Part shown: in pieces, positions 48,315 to 59,996 of the stretch
How the letters are laid out: each line of letters starts with the position of its first letter
Position numbering within the stretch: position 1 is the first letter of the stretch
DNA from: Colletotrichum lupini
Taxonomy: Eukaryota; Ascomycota; Sordariomycetes; Glomerellales; Glomerellaceae
NCBI RefSeq assembly: GCF_023278565.1
Contig: NC_064679.1
Location: 3,782,001 to 3,846,000 of the forward strand
DNA: 64,000 nt
Direction: 5' to 3'
Notes under the pieces: model-generated
The model's database searches: none
The model's input: only the letters and a program-made list of their open reading frames with translations
Told to the model about the DNA's origin: nothing
Position numbers and translations under genes: made by a program

Positions 48315-51300
48315 CTAACTTTCTCTTTTTTTTATCGATTTAACTACTATAGTTAGAAGTATAATTTAACCTCGGGCCCGTTTACTAAGTCGTCTCCTTT
48401 TCCCCCTTTTCTCTACTTTTTTTATATAACCTATCCCTCTATTTATATAATAACTTTTCTACTACTTACGAATTACTCTAATCCCTTATTTAGTACTACT
48501 TTTATAAAAGCGTCTATAAAGTTATTTTTATTATTAATTTAACGGATCTTAAGCATCTCGCGCCTTTCGTACGATTACTTAAGGGCTATAATATCGATTA
48601 TAAGCCTCTTTTCTTTTATTATTCCTAATTTAACGAGGTATTCGTATAGTAAGTAAGAATCTATATAAATAACTATTAGAATAGGTAGAAAGTTAATTCG
48701 ATTAGTAATCTTTTTTAGCGTTATTAAAATCGTATAAAAGAGGTTAACGCCGTTAATTATATTATAAACCTCTAACGCTAATATACTTCTTATTACTCGC
48801 TTACTTTTAGTTAATAAGTAATAGATTATATTACTATATATAATAAATTCGCTCTTACTTATACTCTCGTTAATTAGGATAATAATATACCCTAATTACG
48901 AAATAAGGTCGTTATTATTCGTAAATAACTTATTAACGAAGACGTAGAGCTTATTAGTTATAAGGTCGATTAGGTAATAAACGAGACCTCGATTAAGATT
49001 CGTTTATTATTACTTAAGCCGCTTATTAAGTACCTCGACGTCTTATTTAGTTAGATCTATAGCCTATACTACCTTAGTATAATTAAAAGTTGCCTCGGGC
49101 TAATAAATACTTATAATATATACCCCTTATATAAGCTTAGCCTTATACTACTTTTTAATATTAATTACGTTTAGATTAATAAAGTTAATCTTCTCGCCCT
49201 ACCCCTTTTATTAAAAAACGACGGTTTCCTTTTTAATTATAAGAATCCTACTATTAAATACTAAGGGGGTATTTATTATAAGGACCTCTTTTAGCTTTAT
49301 TACGAAGCCCGCTTTTTAAAGCTCCTTATCCTCCTTTTTTATAAAGTTAATATTAGATAGGCTTAATATATTATCGGTCTATATTTTAATAATTTTAAAT
49401 TAGTCACCTTCGTACTCTATAACTAATAAGCACGGGTCGTACGTAAAGGTAACTATTAATAGTTAATTAATATAAAAATCGTAATAAGTAGCCTACTAAT
49501 AGGTGCCCAATTCTGCGAACCTATATAGTAGCTTAAGCACTTTAATAATCGTACTTTCTAAGTACTTACTAGCTATTTCCTTTAGTAAATAGGCTAGGAT
49601 TTTCTTTATAAGCCCTGTGGCCGATTAAGTATAGGCCTAGGTAATATTACGGCTCTAAATCTCGTATCCCTTCTTCCGTAATAATACTATTAATACTATT
49701 ATTAATCGTTAACTATAGTGCTATATAGTAGGCGATTATATAAATAGCGTTGCCTTTTTAACGTCGCCGTATCCCTAAATTACGTATCTAAACTTCTTAT
49801 ATAGCTAGGGTATTCCTTTCCCTTTAATCTTACGAACTATTCGTAATTTAAATATACGGAGGTTTATATATTTTTCTAAGTTATATAGGATAAATCGATA
49901 GACCCCTCGATCGTAAAGAGTGTCTATTTTGATAAGATCTAATCCCTTATATAGCTTTTTAATAGTTATAATTACGCCTTCCTTATATAGTTTAACCGCT
50001 AGCTTAAAATCGGCTTTTTTTTTTATTATATAAAAAGTATTAATTACCTCGTTATTAAAAATAAATTGCTACGTTAGGGCTTGCTATTATAGTCTTTTAC
50101 GACGTCTCGCTAGTAATATTAGTACCCTTTTAATAATTTTCTCTTTTTCGTCGTTTATTAGTATTATTATAACAATTTCGTTAAGGATGATTTCCTATAC
50201 CTCTATTGCGGGTTATATAGTTTCCCCTAGCTCTTCTTCTTCTTATAAGTTAGAAATTACCTCGTTAGGATCTATATAATACGGTCTAATTACTATAATT
50301 AATACTTCGAGTAGTTAGTTACGATCTCTCGTAACTATATAAGAGCGCTCGTTAACGGAAATTAACTTATATAGCCTAGCCTATTATTAAGTAATTTCGC
50401 GCTATACTCGTATATCCGAATTTAGTAATATATTTAAATTATCCCCTATATTAGGCCTATTGCGCATAGTAATTACCTCGTTAACTTACTTTTTTATATT
50501 TACTTTACGCAGTACTCGTATTATTTTTTTAATTACTCGGGCTCGTTAGCTTACGCTTAGTAATAGTAGCAAGGCTAAGGTCGTTCTTAAATATACTCTA
50601 AATACTAATAACGTTAGTATAAGTCCGTTAGGCCCTATAGTATCGTTATAGTATTTAAGTACTATTTAGAGGCATTCGTCGTTAGTAGAATCCGGATTTT
50701 CTTTTTTAATAATTTTAAACGCCCTTTTTAACTACTAGTGTGCCCTTTTTACTTTTTTAATACTATAGTGCGCTTTAATAGGTACGACTTTTAGCTATAT
50801 ACTATAGGCCGTCGTATTATCCTTAAATTCTACCGACTTAAAGCTAATACTAACGTCGGTTTTAATACTATTTAGCGGTCCTTAGTATATATTAATCTAG
50901 CTTTTTTATAGGGCTGCCTACTCTATCTTTACTTATAGATCCCGGAGGAATTGCCCTATTTAGAAAGATATAGCTATATTAATTATATATAGTACTAATT
51001 AACTATTTAAGTAGAAAATATTAATAACGATTTCCTAGTTAAAGTTAAGCTTATTACGTAATTTAAACTTAAATTTGCGTAAGCTCTATATATTTATTTA
51101 GTATTAGTAGTATACTTTTATTAACTACTCTAGCGCCCCTATTTCGATATTATTATTACTTAATTACTTTAAGAGGTTATATAGCCTCGTAACTAACGGG
51201 TGCCTAAATCTCTAGTATAATTTTCTAAGCTTACTTTTCGTTAGATAATTAATCGACTTCGTATCGTTAGTAAGCTTTATAAACGTATACCCCTATCGTC

Positions 51301-54300
51301 GTTTAACTACCTCGAAGTGCTTATTATTAAAGATTCTATTCCTCGTATTATTAAATATAATACTTAGTCGATCTATATCTTTTAAACATAAGAGAAATAG
51401 GGTATTAACGGGTAAAATATAAAAAGTTATCGTTCTAAAGTACGTCTCTACTTTTATTATACTTAGGGTAATAATTTCCTTACTTAGGCCGAAACTAATC
51501 CTCGTAATACTTACTATCGACGTATTAAGCGTTATTAATACGATCTTTTATAGTACTTAGAATTGCCCTTTTCCTCTAGTTAATTATTACGATACCCTAG
51601 TATTTAGGATAATCCTATAGAAATCGTCTAGGCCGTACCTTTTACTCGTATAGAATGCCTATACGAGCTTAGTATTCGAAGGATCTAGGTAGTATAAAAA
51701 AGACCCCTCTAGCTACCCCTAGATTTACTTAGTACTATATTCTTTTTCTTTAGATATTAAAATAAATAGCGTCCTCTCCTTAATCGTTAAGAAAATAGGC
51801 TTCGGCCCTATTAAATTCGCCCTTTTAACCGCCTTTATATCCGTTATTTAAAGGACCTTCCCTTACTATTTATAAATAAAAGCCTACTTATTAAGAGCTT
51901 TTACTACCCTTTATTCATTTAGCCTCGTATATCCTCTAGAGGCTAACGGGGCAAAAAAAGAGTAGTTAATATCTTCGATTTCGTTATAATCTAATTTATT
52001 AATATAGGGGGTAAGATCTTCTTTATTTTCCGAATTTTTTATAGAGGGTATATACTTTAGGCCGCTACTTTAGCTACCGTTACTAAGTTCCGTGCCCCCG
52101 GATCTACCCTTATATATAATAAGGAATTAGTTAAACCGACGAGGGCTAGTTTTACTATCTACTACCCTTAACTTTTTATACTATTCGTACGATTTAGTAC
52201 GCTCTTCCTTAGAGTAATTACTTAACTAATATTTATCCTTTTTATAAATATAATATTATTTCTTCTATTACCCTGCCCGTAAGTTAAATCTTTACTTATT
52301 TAACAAATCTGGGCCTCTTTACTAGCGATTGCTATATCTAGCCTCTTTTCTTTTTTTATTATACGTTTAATCGACTTAATATTATTAATAAGGGCCGTTA
52401 TATACCTAGAGGTAGGTTTAGCGCAGTATTCTTATTTTAATATTAAAGCTAGATTTTAGCTTTAAGTAGAGCGTCTCGTAGTCTTTAGGTACTTAGTATA
52501 GGGTAATCTTTACTTTTAGTATACGCTAGACTATAGTATAGAGATATTCGACTTTTCGCTCGTTTATCCCCTATTTAGCTAAGTTTTCGCTAGCTTATCG
52601 ATTCGATCGATAAGCTCTTTAAGGATCTCTACTCGCAATTTACTTTTTATTATCTTAATTATAAATACGAAAGAAATCGCTCGTAGCTTAGATAGGAGCT
52701 TTAAGTTCTTATTATAAGTCTCGAAGCGGCTTTAAATTACGTTAATTATATTAAAAAAGTCGTTTTAATCGAAATTACGTACCGCTTTATAATAGTAATT
52801 AAAGGCTTTGCTTATAAGTACGATATTAATTACTAAATAGTACTAGTATTCCCTAATTCCGACTTTTTCGTAATAATTATAAAATATCGTTAGGGTTTCT
52901 TATAAAACCTTATACTTCCCCCTAGAGTATAATTTCTTTTTTAAAAAGATCTTTTTAAGGTTTATAAATTACTTCGTATTTATTATTAGATTTTTAATAT
53001 TTATATACGATCCCTGCGTCGCTACGTATTATTAGTAACTTCGGGTCGTTTACTTCTTTTTTTATTAGCCGATCGGTACTGAATTTCGTATTAGTAGCGG
53101 TAACGAGTTATAGATTAAAATAGGCGGAATTATCGATTATCGTACTTTTAGTACTATATTTTACCCCGGTATATCCTTTTATAATAATAAATTTCCGTTA
53201 GTAATTATAGGGAGGAAATCTAGGTCGTTTACCCTTTTTTTAAATTCGTTAAAGTAATTATACGCTCTATTAACCTATACCTAGTTCTATAGTACGAATT
53301 CCTCCTCTATAATTATTACTATTAGTATTTCGTATAGCTCTTACGATTATAATTACGCTAGTAATACCCCTCGCCCGTAAAAGAATTTATTAACTACTTT
53401 TATAATTCCTAAGCTTGCGCTCGCGAACTATTTATCTAGCTAATAGCTAAGGTCGTTTATAATCTTATAAAATAGGGGTTACCCCTATAGCCCCTTTTTT
53501 TTATAAACCTTAGTTAAATAGATTAATACTACGTTAATTTACTCGCCGTTAGGCTAATCCGCGATTTTATATATCTACGTCCCCTAATAGTCCGAGTTAA
53601 TATTTATTTATTTATAAGGGATTAGGATTCTATTTAGGATCGGGTTTCGTCCTCTCTTTTTTTACCCTAACTCGCTAAGGGTCGTGCTCTAACTTATATT
53701 TATATTAATAATTATTAGTATATTTAATCTTAATAAGGATATATTTAATCTGCGCGTAAGTCGTAGTAAATCCGTACTTTTATTACTTAATAAATTTATT
53801 AAGGTCTAAGAGATTCCCGCTTCTTCTCGCTATCTCGCTACTACTCTTATTTTTATTATTTTTAGTAATTATTACTACCTTTCTAAATCGCTAGCTATCG
53901 TACTTACTAAGATCTTCCTTTTTATTTAATAAAAAAGGGTAGGTTTTAATAGTTCTTTTTAATAATAGTAGCGGCAGACGTTTATATTATTATAAGAAGA
54001 TATAGTAATTAGTCTTAGGATCTTTATTAGTTACCGATTTCCGCTATCCCGTATACTTCTAGCCTCTTAAGCCTCGTGCTCTTTATAATTTCTAAATAGC
54101 TTTCTTAGTTAATTTCCGAGATCCGTAATACTCTTAGCTTAATACTATTAGGACCTCTAAATCCCCTTTTCCCTCGTTAGACCGTCCCCTATATTATATT
54201 CTTAAATAATACCCGGGGGGTAGTTAAGGGAGCTATAAGGAGGTCGTTTAGATCGCGGGCTTAAGGTCGTATTTATAAAATCCTTATAATAATAGACTTT

Positions 54301-54754
54301 CCTATATATTATAGATCTCTTAGCTTAATAACTCCTATAAAGTTACCTTCGCTACTAAATAAGAATATTTATATTTAGAGATCCCCTTTTTTAATTACGT
54401 AGTACTCTTTTATACCGTACTTTTACTAATTTAACTAGTTAATTTTTAATTACGGGCCGGCTATAGAAAAGTTATTTAATAAAAAAGCTACTTAGGGTAA
54501 TAGTAAAAGGCTAATTATTTAAATAGTTCCGTTAATTAATATAGTTTAATATAATAAACGTCGACCTCTCGTAAGTAATAAAGGGCTACGATTACTTAAT
54601 TCTATATAGCATTTGAGAATCGCCTCCTTTTTCGTCTACTTTTATAAAGTTAATTAATATAAATCTCCTATCCCGTATAGTATTAAGAAGTCGTCTTTTT
54701 TACGTAGCGAGATACCTTACCAATCTATAATAATAAAGTTTAATTATTAATTAG
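48315..54754 (-). pseudogene. Copia gag-pol of copy 2, destroyed by RIP
   Basis: Minus-strand remnants: zinc knuckle about 52,205-52,265; protease about 51,595-51,640 (LNT for the DTG motif); GAG-pre-integrase about 51,170-51,260; integrase about 51,060-50,560; reverse transcriptase about 49,960-49,340, containing a T-D-N-I-L version of the TDDTL catalytic box near 49,370; RNase H about 48,970-48,500. Numerous in-frame TAA/TAG from former CAA/CAG/TGG codons. Confidence 0.85.
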
Positions 54755-54959
54755 TATTAATATCTTTATTATAAAGTAGTTAGTTCGAACCGTAGTTAAC
54801 GAAGAGATTAATTAAACTATATAAATATCTACGTAGTAGGTATAAAAAGGAGGTTCTAACTATAGGTTAGGCTGGCTACGATAATCGTAAATAGGGCCCC
54901 TAATTGGCCCCTGCGCAGTCGGCTGTATGCTGCGGTCGAATTGGACTTCTAATCCGACA
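54755..54959 (-). repeat. 5' LTR of copia copy 2
   Basis: 205 bp; heavily RIP-altered at its inner end (TATTAATATC for TGTTGGTATC) and nearly intact at its outer end. Confidence 0.95.
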
Positions 54960-54964
54960 GTCTC
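54960..54964. repeat. Target site duplication GTCTC, right
   Basis: Matches 48105-48109; the host gene frame resumes directly after it. Confidence 0.95.
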
Positions 54965-55800
54965 AGACGGCTACGATGAGCGAGTTGCGCGATAAGACCG
55001 TCTCCAGCTCTCAGTTCTCTGAGGACGGCAAGAATACCGATTCCATCACGTGCGCCCCCTACGCTCCCACGCCGAAGAAGGGCTCGTCCACTCGAAAGAA
55101 GTGAGTCAGTATTCGAACTTTGCTTGTCTATCCTCGTAGCCTACAGTCACTGCACCGGCTCGGACAAAGTCACGAGATGTGGCATAACACGAGGAAATGA
55201 AGGGCACCAACGACTTGACGAATGATGTGAGAGTACGATTGAGATGACGACAATATCACTAGCAGCGAGGCTTGGCAAGACGAATACCAGTACAACCCCG
55301 ACCTGAGCAACGACTCCTTTATCCTTGGAGAAGGGGTGAGAGATTTGGCTGGGGATGGAGGAACTGGCATATCGAAGGAACAGGGACTGGTCATCACTGG
55401 GAATTGTGAACGTTGGCGTTGGATGTTGGTTTGATTGGCTGTACGGAAAACAATGGAACGTAACCCTCGGTCCTGGCACAATTGTAAGATAGTCTATGAT
55501 GAGCAATTAGGAGAGAGAAAGACAAGAAGACCCAGTTGCTCGTTACTCTGACGTTCTATCACACCGAGTGAGGGGGTGATATGGGACGATGTAATTTGCC
55601 AAAAGACTGAAGGAGCTCAACGAGGCCAACTCGAGTGTCAAGCCACCCCTGGGCCTATCATCTAGACCCAACGACTGTGCGGCGGAAATTACTCAGCACA
55701 GCAATGAGATCATTGGTTCCCTAAGGCGAAGCGGAAGTTGGAACCATTCAGGCACTTTTTGAATGTGGTAAGACGAAACCAACAGCCGCGGTGCGTGGCT

Positions 55801-55816
55801 GTGTGTGTGTGTGTGT
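55801..55816 (+). repeat. (GT)8 microsatellite
   Basis: Eight GT units in the intergenic region. Confidence 0.85.
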
Positions 55817-56724
55817 TGTGTTGGTGAAAAGGAGAGAGCCACAACCGCGCCCAACTGGCCCGTGAGAAGAGCCACCCCCAGTTCCCCCAGTACAAGGCTC
55901 TCTCGCACTTTTTCGAACTTGAGTCAAACCCATGGCATGGGAAACCAACGCACGTGAGATTTTCGGAATGCGCCTAGATTGCTAGGATCAATTAAGTTCT
56001 GAGTTTGGTGGCAGCCAATGTGATGGTGTCTTGACAGCGGCTGTGCCCGTCTTGCTTCACTTGGGCACTTTTGATGCGTACAATTTCGCTTTTTCAGAGC
56101 TGCGATTTGTAATCTGAATAGTTAACTGATATTCAGTTGCTCATAATTACTCTTCTTTCGCTTCTCGCCGGTGGAAATTATTCGGAAAACATTCTTTGTT
56201 GTAAATGGCTTCGTCTGTTCTACCCACTTACACTTTTTCAGCAGGAGAGAGGCGCAGCGTGTAAAGACCCCTGTCGAGATATGGCCGGTGTTGGAGGTCG
56301 CTTGTTGGTCACTCGGACTTGACGTAGGTTGAATGCAGTGCAGCACGCTTTCGATTCTACATCATTTTCTGACAATCCCGGTTGCTTCCTTTTTTCCCTT
56401 CGCTTCTTGCTCTCTCCCCTTTCCTTTCCAACCCCCTGTCAACGGAACACTTTCTCCATACAATGCAAAGTTGACGAATAACGTTGGGTCCCCTTCTCCA
56501 GCGGGAAACGCAGCAAACGTGGGCCTGCAACGACCCTTTAGGCAAATGCGAATAACAGGACAACCTGCCGGGACCTGACCAATGTGGTGGTACAGCGGAC
56601 GTGATGAACGACAGTCTACCCGTTGCCGTTGGGGGCCTTTTTGTGGTTTTGCGAATGAGGTCTCGATATCTGGCCTACCTACCTGGGTAGCCGGATTACG
56701 GCCGTTGGAACGCCCAACCGTAGT

Positions 56725-56752
56725 CTGACTGACTGACTGTCTGTCTGTCTAC
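56725..56752 (+). repeat. Compound (CTGA)n(CTGT)n microsatellite
   Basis: About three CTGA units followed by three CTGT units, 28 bp. Confidence 0.85.
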
Positions 56753-57103
56753 CCATTCTCTTTACGCTCTTGCTGCTGTTGGTGCTTTTGCTTGGGTGTG
56801 GACAACGAACCGGGCCGTTGGATCACAGGGACAAATGTTAATACATATAAGGATGGCCTACGAAGGGGTCTTGCTTGAATATCATGGAAGAAGAAGGTAA
56901 GAGTCACCAAGCTCAACTGCTCTGAAGTCTGCTCCAGTCAAGTACAAACACCTATTTAACCATACCGATTTTTGTTTGAGTCCAGTACACCCTTCTTCTC
57001 CAGCAGAGCAAATCAAACTCGAATCACATCTCTCAATTATCTTTACCCTACCTTCCCTCGGCTCAAGCCGTCTTCTGACTCTCTCACCCTCACTTTCCAC
57101 ACA

Positions 57104-58510
57104 ATGAGACTTACACGGCCTTCCCGCTTCGAGCGCCTCGGCTCAATACAAATCAACGAGCTACAGCGCGTCATCGAGCTCGACGCCGGCTCAGGACGCA
57201 GCACCTCCTCCAGCCTCACCGTCTCGCGGGATGATTTTCTCGCCATCGAGTCGCGCATGGCCATCGTCGTGCTCTGCATGAACGAAGAGTTCCGCACAAT
57301 CGAGTCCGTCTTCTCGGGCATCCCGCACGACTGCCTCATCGTCCTCGTCTCCAACAGCAACAGGACGCAGGGCGGCTACAACGACCGGTACGAGACGGAG
57401 GTCAATATCCTACAAAACTTCTGCCGCGAGGCGGATCGCTTCGCTATCGCGGTGCACCAAAAGGACCCTGGCGTCGCTGATGCGTTTGCGGCGGCGGGGG
57501 CTCCTGAGTTGGTGAGCGACGGCGACGGGCTGGTGCATAGTGGTAAAGGGGAGGGGATGCTCGTCGGCATGGCTGTCGCGGCGCTGATGGAGAGGGAGTA
57601 CGTCGGCTTCGTGGACGCCGATAACTATATCCCCGGTTCCATCAACGAGTACTGCAAGAGTTACGCTGCCGGGTTCCATCTCTCGAGGGCGACGGCGGAA
57701 TATGCCATGGTCCGGGTGTCGTGGAGCTCCAAGCCCAAGGAGCGGAACGGGCGGTTGATGTTTGATCGGAGGGGACGGAGTTCAAGGGTGGTCAACGAGT
57801 GGTTGAATAATCTCCTGCAAGAGTTCTCTGGCTACGGGACGGATTGCATTACGACGGGGAATGCTGGAGAGCACGCCATGACGATGAGTCTTGCGCTGAA
57901 GCTGAGGATGGCGAGCGGATTTGCCGTCGAGCCGTATGAGTACCTCTACCTCCTGGAGCAGATGGGCGACTTGGACCATCATCATCATCACCAGAACCAC
58001 ATCAACCACCAAAGACTCGACGACGACAATAACAGCGACACGCTCTCAGACGCAAGCAGCCCGATATCTCCGTCGTCAATGTCGCAGCTCCTGTCGCCTC
58101 CCGCCTCGCCCGTCAGCCTTGGCGGCGGCAGCAGCAGCAGCCGGAGCAGCAGCAGAAACAGCAGCCTCGGCCGCAACCGCAACCGCAGCAACGGCTCGCG
58201 GCAGCAACACGCCTCGGTGCAGATCCACCAAATCGAGACGCGGAACCCGCACCTGCACGACAACAAGGGCGATGAGCACGTCAGCGACATGCGCGCGCAG
58301 GCGCTGCACATGCTGTACCACTCGCCCATGACGCCGGCGCCGATGAAGGCGGCGCTGCGCAAGTGGATGGAGGACGAGGGGGTGTTGGCGGTTGGGGGGG
58401 AGGTGCCGCGGGAGCGGGTGTATCCTGCGCTCGGGGAGCTTGATATGGCGAGGCTCGCGGGGTTGCTGGGCGGGGAGAGTGTGAGGAGGATGGTTGGGGG
58501 GTTTCCTTGA
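57104..58510 (+). CDS. Mannosyl-3-phosphoglycerate synthase (GT55)
   Basis: Cytosolic glycosyltransferase making mannosyl-3-phosphoglycerate from GDP-mannose and 3-phosphoglycerate, the precursor of the compatible solute mannosylglycerate in archaea and bacteria; homologues are known in several ascomycetes. Single exon of 468 residues from ATG 57104, which follows a CT-rich leader; the frame is open 44 codons further upstream but without an ATG. Family stretches: MAIVVLCMNEEFRTIESVFSG, then GIPHDCLIVLVSNSNR, HSGKGEGMLVGMAVAALMER, the donor-binding EYVGFVDADNYIPGSINEY, and GNAGEHAMTMSLALKLRMASG. Unusual is a low-complexity insertion of about 80 residues (about 288-375) with a His run and Ser/Arg repeats just before the C-terminal TRNPHLHDNKGDEHV segment. 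No companion phosphatase gene is seen nearby. Confidence 0.93.
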   Translation: MRLTRPSRFERLGSIQINELQRVIELDAGSGRSTSSSLTVSRDDFLAIESRMAIVVLCMNEEFRTIESVFSGIPHDCLIVLVSNSNRTQGGYNDRYETEVNILQNFCREADRFAIAVHQKDPGVADAFAAAGAPELVSDGDGLVHSGKGEGMLVGMAVAALMEREYVGFVDADNYIPGSINEYCKSYAAGFHLSRATAEYAMVRVSWSSKPKERNGRLMFDRRGRSSRVVNEWLNNLLQEFSGYGTDCITTGNAGEHAMTMSLALKLRMASGFAVEPYEYLYLLEQMGDLDHHHHHQNHINHQRLDDDNNSDTLSDASSPISPSSMSQLLSPPASPVSLGGGSSSSRSSSRNSSLGRNRNRSNGSRQQHASVQIHQIETRNPHLHDNKGDEHVSDMRAQALHMLYHSPMTPAPMKAALRKWMEDEGVLAVGGEVPRERVYPALGELDMARLAGLLGGESVRRMVGGFP

Positions 58511-59996
58511 CCATTCCATTTATTGTATTGTGCCTTTCTTTTCTTGTAGTTCTCTTTTATTTCCTTTGTCTTTACTCTTATAGATACTTAGATTCTCCGT
58601 TGAGATAGACATAGCGTTCTGGGGTTTGGTTTTGTTGCAGCTTAGGTCTTTAGCATTAGATAGATATCACCAATGAACAAGAGATACCATTTCGTCTTGA
58701 CTCTTTGTCTCCAATGTGTTATTGTCTACAACTTTCACGAGTAATGACGACAAGACAGTATAATTCTGACAGAAGTCAAGGACTGTCAAACGGCCGTAGC
58801 CGTGCTTCTAGAAGAGGGGGGTCGGTAACTTGCATCGGGTCACCTGCCTTCTGACGGATGCGCTCCGGGTTTCAGTGTGTCGAGAAATTTAGGAAACCCC
58901 GTTTAAATCCGGGACACGCTATATTCTTTCTGCGTTATCCTTTCCTGGCAACTGCGGAGGAAACGTGGGGGCCGGCCGCAATGCGGCAATGATCATTGAT
59001 GATTGACGATTGATGGGATATGCAATGCGGCGCAGCTCCTCCGGTACCTTACGGCCGGGTAGCACAGCTGCCCTCGCACTCGATTATGCACGAAATCCGA
59101 GAATCTGCATGGTGGTAGTTTCGCGCGCCGTTACTGTTCGACAACGGCCGCGCCGGGGAAGGGGGGAGGGTTGTTTTCCGGGATATGCAATGCGGGTTGT
59201 ATGACTTGGGGTTGTTTGGTACGGCGTCCTATTGGTGAGGAGTGAGGAGTGCGGATGGAGTGTCTCACTTTGCCTTGTCTTGGCTTTGTCTTATTTTGGC
59301 TTTAGTTTGACTCTGGTCCGACATCTTGCTGCGAGGATTACTTGGGGTCGACTTCTGGGTTTGATGACAGGCTGTCTTGCTGCATATTTGCCGAGAGTTG
59401 AGGGAAGAGTTGGAAGAGCATTGGATGTCGAAATTAGACTATCCAGCCGTTTAGTCGAATGCGACTGCCTTCGTCTCAGAGCAGTGTGAGGCCAGAGGTG
59501 GTTGACAAGATTCTGATTGAGGTACGAGTGGCCCGGAGATATTTCTATTGTTTGTGTGTAGAGAGGAATTCTGTATTGGTGGTGCTGGGAATAGTCCATT
59601 CGCAAAGGTTAAGTCGGATGCTCACTTGCGTTGGTTGCTGGTCTGTGGTTGAGACTGAGATAGCCTCAAGGAAGGGGATGAGTAGGTGGTGATCGCTTCG
59701 GGGCTTGTCAAGATTTCTAGGGAGTTTTAGCAGCAAATAAGACATGGGTCAGTTATGTGCTTCTGAAGTTTGTTGTTTGTAAAATCGAAAGAACACCACC
59801 GCGATCTCATCTTGATCATTTACTGCAAGGCATCGTTGAAAAAGTTCATTTAATGACTGGATGATGAATCGACGGTTCTAGCCGTATCATCAACCTCACG
59901 CCACACTTTGTCCATCTAATCCTTGTAACAGAATTGAGAACGTCTAGAAAAACACGTGAAAAGGCTCCCAACCAGCTCCAGACGACCATCGCCTCA
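58511..59996. other. Convergent intergenic region (MPG synthase / MFS transporter)
   Basis: 1.5 kb with no recognisable gene; small frames on both strands look random. Confidence 0.45.

Larger units (their letters stand above)
48110..54959 (-). mobile_element. Ty1/copia-type LTR retrotransposon copy 2, RIP-degenerated
   Basis: 6,850 bp with 205-bp LTRs (48110-48314, 54755-54959), ends TGTTGG...CCGACA and 5-bp target duplication GTCTC. Same family and orientation as copy 1. It lacks the nested gypsy and about 184 bp of copy 1 (between the short repeats at 27082 and 27266 there). AT-rich and full of stops. Confidence 0.96.
45961..55104 (+). pseudogene. Unrecognised coiled-coil protein gene disrupted by copia copy 2
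   Basis: Reading starts MAHYSRKRPAAVLDESEDDY. Residues about 60-330 form a globular, helical part with conserved-looking stretches (FNMVHDARLEKKFRNKYW, VQVWIAWCLLQDDPCIE); then a Ser/Thr/Ala-rich linker (about 380-530) with SARIPSARIPSARA repeats; then a long charged coiled coil (about 590-715). The frame meets the inserted element at 48109 and ends nine codons inside it (stop 48136-48138). On the far side, from 54965, the frame resumes exactly and runs 46 codons to TGA at 55102-55104, ending GSSTRKK. Removing the element and one GTCTC copy restores an uninterrupted frame of 762 codons. A 57-nt intron at 46967-47023 (GTAAGA...AAAAG) is likely; it is a multiple of three, so the frame is open either way. 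No family recognised. The truncated 725-residue form may still be made. Confidence 0.85.
55105..57103. other. Intergenic region with microsatellites
   Basis: 2 kb, no supportable gene. It holds (GT)8 at 55801-55816 and a CTGA-to-CTGT tetranucleotide tract at 56725-56752. The last part should hold the promoter and CT-rich leader of the MPG synthase gene. Confidence 0.45.
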
